Below the pieces are notes generated by a model, which had not been told where the DNA came from, searched no databases, and saw nothing but the letters and a program-made list of their open reading frames with translations. From Epichloe hybrida (taxonomy: Eukaryota > Ascomycota > Sordariomycetes > Hypocreales > Clavicipitaceae), in assembly GCA_019022495.1 (NCBI GenBank), contig JAFEKR010000029.1:124001-188000 (forward strand): DNA of 64,000 bases. Direction: 5' to 3'. The translations under genes were made by a program, and so were the position numbers. This document shows positions 57,398 through 64,000 of the stretch, piece by piece. Numbering within the stretch: the stretch's first letter is position 1; every line of letters begins with the position of its first letter.

Positions 57398-60300
57398 TTG
57401 TACCGACGGGTATAGCTGCTATCAACGATTGCGAATGCGATGTTGTAACTTGCGAGGGGGGTGGAGGTGGGGGTGGGGGTGGAGGATGTGGGGTGGCTTT
57501 AGAGACACTAGCCGGCGAGTGGAGCGGAGCGGGGCAGGGCGTTACCCAGTGCGCAGAGTCACAGCACACGGACACACAGAGGTCCAGCCAAGTCCAGGTC
57601 CAGGTCCAGGGGTCCGATAAATCGAGCGAGCGAGCTTTGCGCGGTTTATTCTTTTGCCCCTTGTCTTCTCTCCGTGTCTGTTTCCCAGAGGTGCGCCTTA
57701 TTCGCAACTTCTTTATTTCTTCGTCGTGATTTTTTGTTTGAAAATCTAATATTATTCTTTCTTGTTGATCTTTCTCTTGGCACTTTGTCCCTCCAAAATG
57801 CAAGGAATGAATGACTGGTTCCGAAAAGAGCAAGTCCAGCTTGCTTGTGTTTTGTATTTTGCCGACTGAATCGTGATATGAGCCCGAGCCCGACCAGGGG
57901 TGGGAAAGCAATGAGTGTTAAAAATTAAAATAAAAGGAAAAGGAGAATGAAAATGAAAAACAAAGGCCCTTCTGGAAAAACACTTGGAAACTTCTACAAC
58001 ACGGGAGAGAAAAGAGGGTTAAATTCAAGATCCGGGCAGAATGGGCAAAGACTTATATCATGGCCGGCATTCTCGTGGCCGGCTCCAGATGTTGGCCGAA
58101 ATGCGTCGTGCTGGATCGGGTATGAGTGCATTTGTGCGTCTTTCTATTCTTGTTTTCTATTTTTGAACCAACCTGCTGCGCTTACAGGGGCCAATGAGAA
58201 TGCGGCCCTCCGAGCGGCCCGCCTTCGAGCAACTTGTCGACATCGGGATGTGCTCGCAAGCAAAGCAAATGCTCAACGTGGACCAGGATGCAGGCCAAGG
58301 GCTTGTCTGATGCTGGTCACAAATGTCACCCACACTTCGTCATCCATCCATCAATCCATCACCGATTCTTGCTTCTGCTTTCCGGCCACAAGCTAAATCC
58401 ATAACCTGCCGTACTACGACGCAGAGTTTGGTGTGCCAACCATCCATTGTGCTCCGTACACCCGGGTTCAGGGCCCTTCTTTTTTTTTTTTTTTTCCCCA
58501 ATTTGTGATGATAATATGGCGCACAAAGAGAGCACAAGGAAAAGTCCACCTTCATTCGCAAGCACTCCATCCAGCATGTCGTTCGAAAGTGTATCAAGTA
58601 AGCTGTCCAACGTCTGGAGTCTACTTCAAGCGGGCCGCCATCACGCTTGCTTGCTTGCTTGCTTGCGACAGCCGTGATGAACAGGAACTTTTGTGTTGAT
58701 CCCCCTCCTTCTGTACTACTACTACTACTACTACATGTAGGGTCATGTACGGAATAATACATGGCAGGTGACTGGAATTGCGTCCAAGAAGGCTTCGGAT
58801 GTTGACAACGAATGCCTCCGCATCGACCCACAGAGCAACACCAGAATGCAATCTTTCACGCGAATGGAGGGGAAGGAAGCCTGACGACGGAGTCCGGCTG
58901 ATCCATGCCCAGATTCTCTGGGCCGAACAACGCAGTCATCGTACGGAGTACATCTTTCGCTTTCCCGCTGAGCGCTCTTCATAATTGGCAACATGTCTCG
59001 GATTCCAGACCAGGGTGGCTGCCGATACGCTCGGGTCAGAATCTGTATGGCTTGCTCTTTTTTTTCCAATGACGGAGGTCCGTGGCGATGACAATTTCCG
59101 ATGCACGAGAAGAACGTGAGAAAGTATGACAGCGACATCAAAAAGGGCAGTGAGCCTGCCGGCCAGCAACGTGACGGCGGCCGGCTTGTGAAAGTGTGGA
59201 TCATTGCCGGAGAGCTGAAGTGGTCCGCGAAATGAACCAAGAGTAGCCTGAGCCACTCAGCATCGTCATTCTTTTTTTTTTTTTTTTCTCTCTCGAGAAA
59301 GGACATGTGACCGAGGAGGAACCAGTTGACCAGCTCACTCTAAAAGCCAGCGGTGAGAGGTGGCTCGCTGGACAAATCAGAACACAGGGAATCAGTCTTC
59401 TGAGCTTCGCCATGGTAATAGTACGGAGTACAGAGTATGTGCCAGTGTCTCGGGCAACGGTGTGAAGTGTCACCACAGCACCCTCCTCAACAAACATACA
59501 TGTAGACTTGACGGTCTGCAGCATGATCTTATCAGTAGCAAAAAAAAGGTCACGTTAAGCCGTGGTAAAGATGATATGTGTTCGAGAGTCACACAACAGA
59601 GGAACAAAGGGCCAAGCATCAAGCCACAAAGCATGGTGGTGGAGGAAAGTCAAAGTGCCTGCACGTTGCCGTGTAACAGTCAGTCGAGGGAAAGCCATTG
59701 TGTGTGTGTGTGCTCCGTATGTGTGTGTGTCCCATGAAGACATAGTCGCATTCGTGGCAGCATAGTTTGCTGACTTGAGGACATAGTGTGCATTGGCGCT
59801 CTTCCGTCGAGATGCATCCCCGCCCATTGATTCGCCAGCTGGATGTGACGAGAAGGGTGGCTTGCGCTTGTGCAGAAGGCGGCAGGGGCCGCGGGACCAA
59901 CCGATTACGGCGCAGGGGTCCCTGCTTAGCCGAGAAGGCTCTTGACGATCAAGATTGGCTATTGCCTGCATGAGGCTAGACAGGGGATATTTTGTTTCCA
60001 CGGCCCCACACATATCCACTCCCAGCCATTGCGGCATTGCGGGGGTTGCGGGGGTTGCGCACCTGCCTGCTGAAGAGAGAGCGGGACTTTTTCCATGTAT
60101 CCATCTGGGCTCCATGATCCAACCGTCCCTGCGTAAACATGGGACTTCTGTTCGCTCGCATCGATAACTTTTTTCTTCGCCAGGCTCTCCACAATGTGGA
60201 ACTGGGACGCCCGTGCGCTCATCGAATCGTAAGATCGCTCGCAGGGCCCAAGTCATGTATGTACTCCGTAGATCCGTTAACAAATTAGCCCAGTTCCCAG

Positions 60301-63300
60301 TCCTAAATCTGGGCTAATTTTGGAAGCGGGCTAAAGATCTTTGGCCCCTTGCTCGGCGCGTAGCAAGTACCACAACTGTTTATGATGTCAAGTGGCGACA
60401 GCGCGGACGCTAACAGCTCGACCTAGCGCTTCTATTTTTAATTTAGCCCAAGCTGTCCAAGTATTTTTATTCTGGATGTAGAATTTGTGCCTCGCCTCGC
60501 AGAGGTATCAAGTCGAGGCGCTTATTTGTGACCAGTGAGGTAATTAACCCACAGTTCCTCACATGTTAGACCGTGGATCGTTACGCGTTCACCAGTGGAT
60601 TCTTTCGGTGCTTTGTTGATCATGGCGAGCACGCGGACGGGTTTAAATTGACTCGTTTACCTCAGCGTCTTTGGTGGTAGTGGACGTTCATTCAACCCTT
60701 TCCCAACTGCCAACTACAGTTTCGCCTTCCTCAGTTCAATATACATTTTCAAACCGGAGTGATCCTTGGACACGGATAACAAGTTTCCCCCCAACATAGA
60801 TCGGAGTTTTCTTCATTTGCTGAAGTGGCCCAGTCTGCTTTCCTCACATAAACAGGGCTCTGCCGCTATGAAACGGTCGACTTGAACAATGTCTACTCCG
60901 TACTCCGCACAGCATTCACAGTGCTCTTTCAACACAGTTGGTATGCCTGCGTCTTCCTTTCTTTCCCCCCATTTTTGTCCTGCTCGCTCGCAGACATCGG
61001 AGATTCGTCAACTTCGGTGGTCGTAAGCTCGGCGGCTAGATACCTTTGGCTAATCGACGCGCTGTGGCGGAAACCGGCCAGACCAAACGGGATATTCTGA
61101 TATACGACCCAGATGCGGCAGTGATACTTATCTCGAGTTGTCGTTTCCAGTTGCCCATTCAGGTCACTCGGGCCATCCTTGTCCAACGAGGGGCCGAAGA
61201 GGGGAAGTTTTCCGTTTCTGAATGAATGGTGTGCACCTCACCTCTCTGCTAGGGCGGGCGAAACCCTCCTCGCACAGCGTCTCTCGGCCGATTGCACCTC
61301 TCTATTTCCTCTCCATTTGCCTCTTTTTTCCCCCTTGAGCAAAACCCCATGTCAAGAAAAGTTGGCGGGTGCGTGGCTTGTCGTTAGATCGAACCGGTGT
61401 CCATTCCCAGATGTTATCACAGTACACCGTAGACCTCGCAATTCTGTCCCACACAGCCACGCAATTAGTTGACAGCCTCACATCATGCACTTCATGCAAG
61501 AGAGCTAGCCCTAGTAGGGCAACGGTAGTCCGTAGAGCTGCAACGGTTGAGCAAGCAAACCCAATCGTGTATTGCCGGCGTGTCGACCACGAAAAAGCAA
61601 AAGTGGGGCGCCAGACATAGCCAAGCACTCGATTGTGAGTAGGTTTTGGTGCGGAGTACGGATTAATCCGTAATCCGTAGCAGCTGTCAATTTCTCAAGA
61701 ACTCAATGTGTCGCCATTATTAGCTTACCAAACTCACCACCTTAACATGGTGGGTGGCGATGGTTGGTTCATCATCAAAGCGGGCGCACTCAATGCTTCT
61801 TCAAGAGGAGCACGGCGCCGTGCCTAGCCGGGCATAGCATCCTTTGTCTGAACCCAACGACGAGATTCCGCCAAAAACGCCACGGCCGATCTTCTGGTGA
61901 AGCAAAATGACGATCGCATATCAAACATGACGAGTACAGAATACTGAATAATCGTACTCCCTACGAAGTAAAGACCTGGACGAAATAACTCATGGCCTCA
62001 CTACTCCATTCGGAGTACGGAGTAAACATCATTCGATATGCACAGCATATGTAAACATTCTCAGAGTGGCTGGGCACAGGCACCAACGGGAAATGACGCA
62101 CCACCACCACTGCTTGGGCCAGGGCCCAGGGAACCAGTTGACAAGATCTGGGTTCTGTTGAGCATCTGCTCGTTTATCGCAGCTACTATTAGGGGTGCGC
62201 ACTCCGTTTTTGGTCGTTTGGCCTAGCTGCGTGACAGGTTCCACAATCCGCTTACGCAGTTCAACGACGAAAAATGTACCGAGTACGGACCGTACGGAGT
62301 TGTCGGACTCAAGTCAGTCGACCTTTCTCGCAATTTGAGCATGTTGAGATGATTGTCTCTTGGGATAGTCACCTTTTCTTGGCTTTGAAAGCTGCGCGGT
62401 TCCAAGAGCCGTCGAAAGACACATGCACGTAATGGTCTTCAAAGGACAGAAGAAGCCTGGTTCCTCCATCGACTGGTCGTCCGCGTATCGTGCGAAAAGG
62501 GAACCAACGACAAGTCCGAGAACGGAATCCTGCAGTATGTAAGAAACATCGGTCGTTGAAGTAAGGGTGGCTTTCGGTCAAGGATTGGCATGTCGATACG
62601 GACTACTCCGTACTACCATGACACTGTGCGCGCGCGCGTGCGAACAGGGTCCAGACAAGACGGGCTCAAGCGGCACCAAGCAGAATGCGAATTTCTCAGG
62701 GAAAACAGTTACCATCCATGCGGATGGAGGTTGCGTCGGGCAAACCAACCAGTGCTAATAATTGTACATGTCGCATTTCTTGCCCCCTGCGGCTCAGTCG
62801 CTGTCCTTGTCAATTCAGTTCACGTTGAACCCTGCAACCCTGCACTCGTGGTCAGCACTCCGAACAACTGAATGCGACCCAAAATGTTGTTCTCTGGTGG
62901 GATGATGGATGGCACTATCACATTTCAAGTGTGGCTGATGAGCTGATTTGGTTCAGTGAGTAATCTGTAATTGATCTCCTCTGACTGACTCATCAGCTTA
63001 GCTACCACGGCTTCGGGACGAGCTTCCCACTCACCCGTTCGTCTATCAAGTCATTGATCCACGACATAGTCGGTTCATGGCATCGACCGCTGATGAGTGG
63101 CCTGGTCTAAAAAGTGGCAAACTGAACCATGTATTCTACTTTGTGCGTCGCTTACTCGCACACCTGACAATTTGATTGTCACATTGACCTAGTGACCAGA
63201 TGCCGTCGGCCGAGACCTACAGTCAGGTGTTCACGTGTTCCACTGGAGCTCTTCTATCGGCGTCAAACGCAATTGCCGTCTTCAGAGGCGGGCCGCAGAT

Positions 63301-64000
63301 TGTATTGTTGAGACGTGAGACGACAAATCCCCCACGCAGCACAGACCGTCCCACTTCTATTAGGGTCGGTGATTCTGTAAGACGATTGGCTAGTTTATGA
63401 TGGAAGTCTTGTCGACCGACAAATCCATGGGATGTAGCCTCCCGAAACGGAAAGGTGCGGTTGGGATCACGGGAATGTCTCTCATTTTGCTAGTGATAGC
63501 TAGCCCTTGTTTATCGGTAAAGTCGCAAGGATTTCTTGATCGAGGGCGGTATCATGAGAAGCTGCAGAGCATCATTGCTGCGGGAGCGAGCGATGGTGTC
63601 AATTTCAGACTGAATGACGATAGGACAAGAAGAAATGAAGTGGTAATCTAGTATACCAATAGCTCGAAGCCACTCAAATGCTGTTGAGCTGGTTCATTCA
63701 GGGCATTGAGGTAGTGCAATGTGGCGCAACAGAATACGTCCGTCAGTTGATGCTGGACAACTACTGCTCCATATTCTTTTGTCGAGTGTGCATGGAAACG
63801 AATATGCACTCCGTAGTAGACTGAAGAACTTCGGATGAGAGTAGGTTCTAGTGGCTTTATGTGTATGGGATCCATGAAGTTAGCAAGCTGGTATGCATCT
63901 ATCATCACGCGGATGAATCTTACTGCCTCACTGTCTTCTCTTCTCTTCTTTTCCTTTCCCGCATAATGATAGCTTGTGCAAGCGTGACATCAGGTCGTTC
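57398..64000. other. 6.6-kb gene-free right end with palindromes and repeats
   Basis: No gene is supported; ORFs up to 242 codons (minus 59555-60283) match nothing I know and look random. It starts with a G-rich tract (57454-57490) upstream of the zinc-cluster gene. It is dense in the 11-bp motif GTACGGAGTAC (58941, 59421, 60261, 60894, 61651, 62011, 62281, 62605 and others) and holds a perfect 12-bp inverted repeat at 60282-60320. Short microsatellites are (GCTT)n near 58650 and (ACT)n near 58718. Decayed mobile elements are possible but I could not identify one. Confidence 0.5.
60282..60320. repeat. Perfect 12-bp inverted repeat, TTAGCCC family
   Basis: AAATTAGCCCAG (60282-60293) pairs with CTGGGCTAATTT (60309-60320) around a 15-nt loop. 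Further TTAGCCC/GGGCTAA copies follow at about 60328-60335 and 60442-60450, which suggests part of a small decayed element. Confidence 0.85.

Noticed and set aside
59555..60283. 242-codon minus-strand ORF
   Set aside because: Composition looks random, it crosses CA/TG dinucleotide runs, and no domain, signal peptide or conserved block is visible.
62369..62581. 70-codon minus-strand ORF with a WFPFRTIRGRP block
   Set aside because: It looks slightly protein-like, but it is short and isolated and I cannot tie it to a family.

Overview
The window is nuclear DNA of a filamentous ascomycete, most likely a hypocrealean Sordariomycete (inferred from gene content and style, not from a search). Genes carry short introns (about 55-230 nt) with GTRNGT-like donors. 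Intergenic DNA is rich in microsatellites and homopolymers, and an 11-bp motif, GTACGGAGTAC, is scattered between genes. Exon models were built by hand from splice signals, reading frame and family similarity recalled from memory; no database search was possible.

Layout. 1-0.6 kb: the open end of an unidentified membrane-protein ORF runs into a fragment of mitochondrial large-subunit rRNA (a NUMT). 0.6-6.3 kb: no gene seen. 6.3-13.7 kb: a HAD sugar/glycerol-phosphatase, a wrecked FunK1 kinase, a pyroglutamyl-peptidase and a KEL3-type kelch protein. 14.4-22.6 kb is a dense housekeeping block: secreted amidase, TGS1 cap hypermethylase, GRASP Golgi protein, OST2/DAD1, a TMEM14 protein, CMC2 and prefoldin 2; six of these form three divergent pairs with 0.3-0.4 kb shared promoters. 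26.2-39.7 kb: HAP3/NF-YB, RRN3, then the divergent trafficking pair DOP1 and MON1. 40-49.8 kb: a small hypothetical protein, a 970-residue disordered hypothetical protein, and an F-box protein ending in a CaaX box. 50.9-57.4 kb: a Cys-rich single-pass surface protein and a Zn2Cys6 transcription factor. 57.4-64 kb: gene-free DNA rich in the 11-bp motif.

The genes do not form one pathway. Several serve the secretory and endolysosomal route (OST2, GRASP, DOP1, MON1); others serve transcription and RNA (RRN3, HAP3, TGS1, Zn2Cys6 factor) or mitochondria and protein folding (CMC2, prefoldin 2). I saw no biosynthetic cluster, CRISPR array, intact transposon or tRNA, and no convincing new multi-gene system. 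The observations most worth checking are the NUMT fused to a coding frame, the amidase with its catalytic lysine replaced, the F-box protein with a prenylation signal and an unresolved frame junction, the FunK1 relic whose frame is broken by 10-bp repeats, a GC-AG intron in DOP1, and the recurring short repeats and palindromes.
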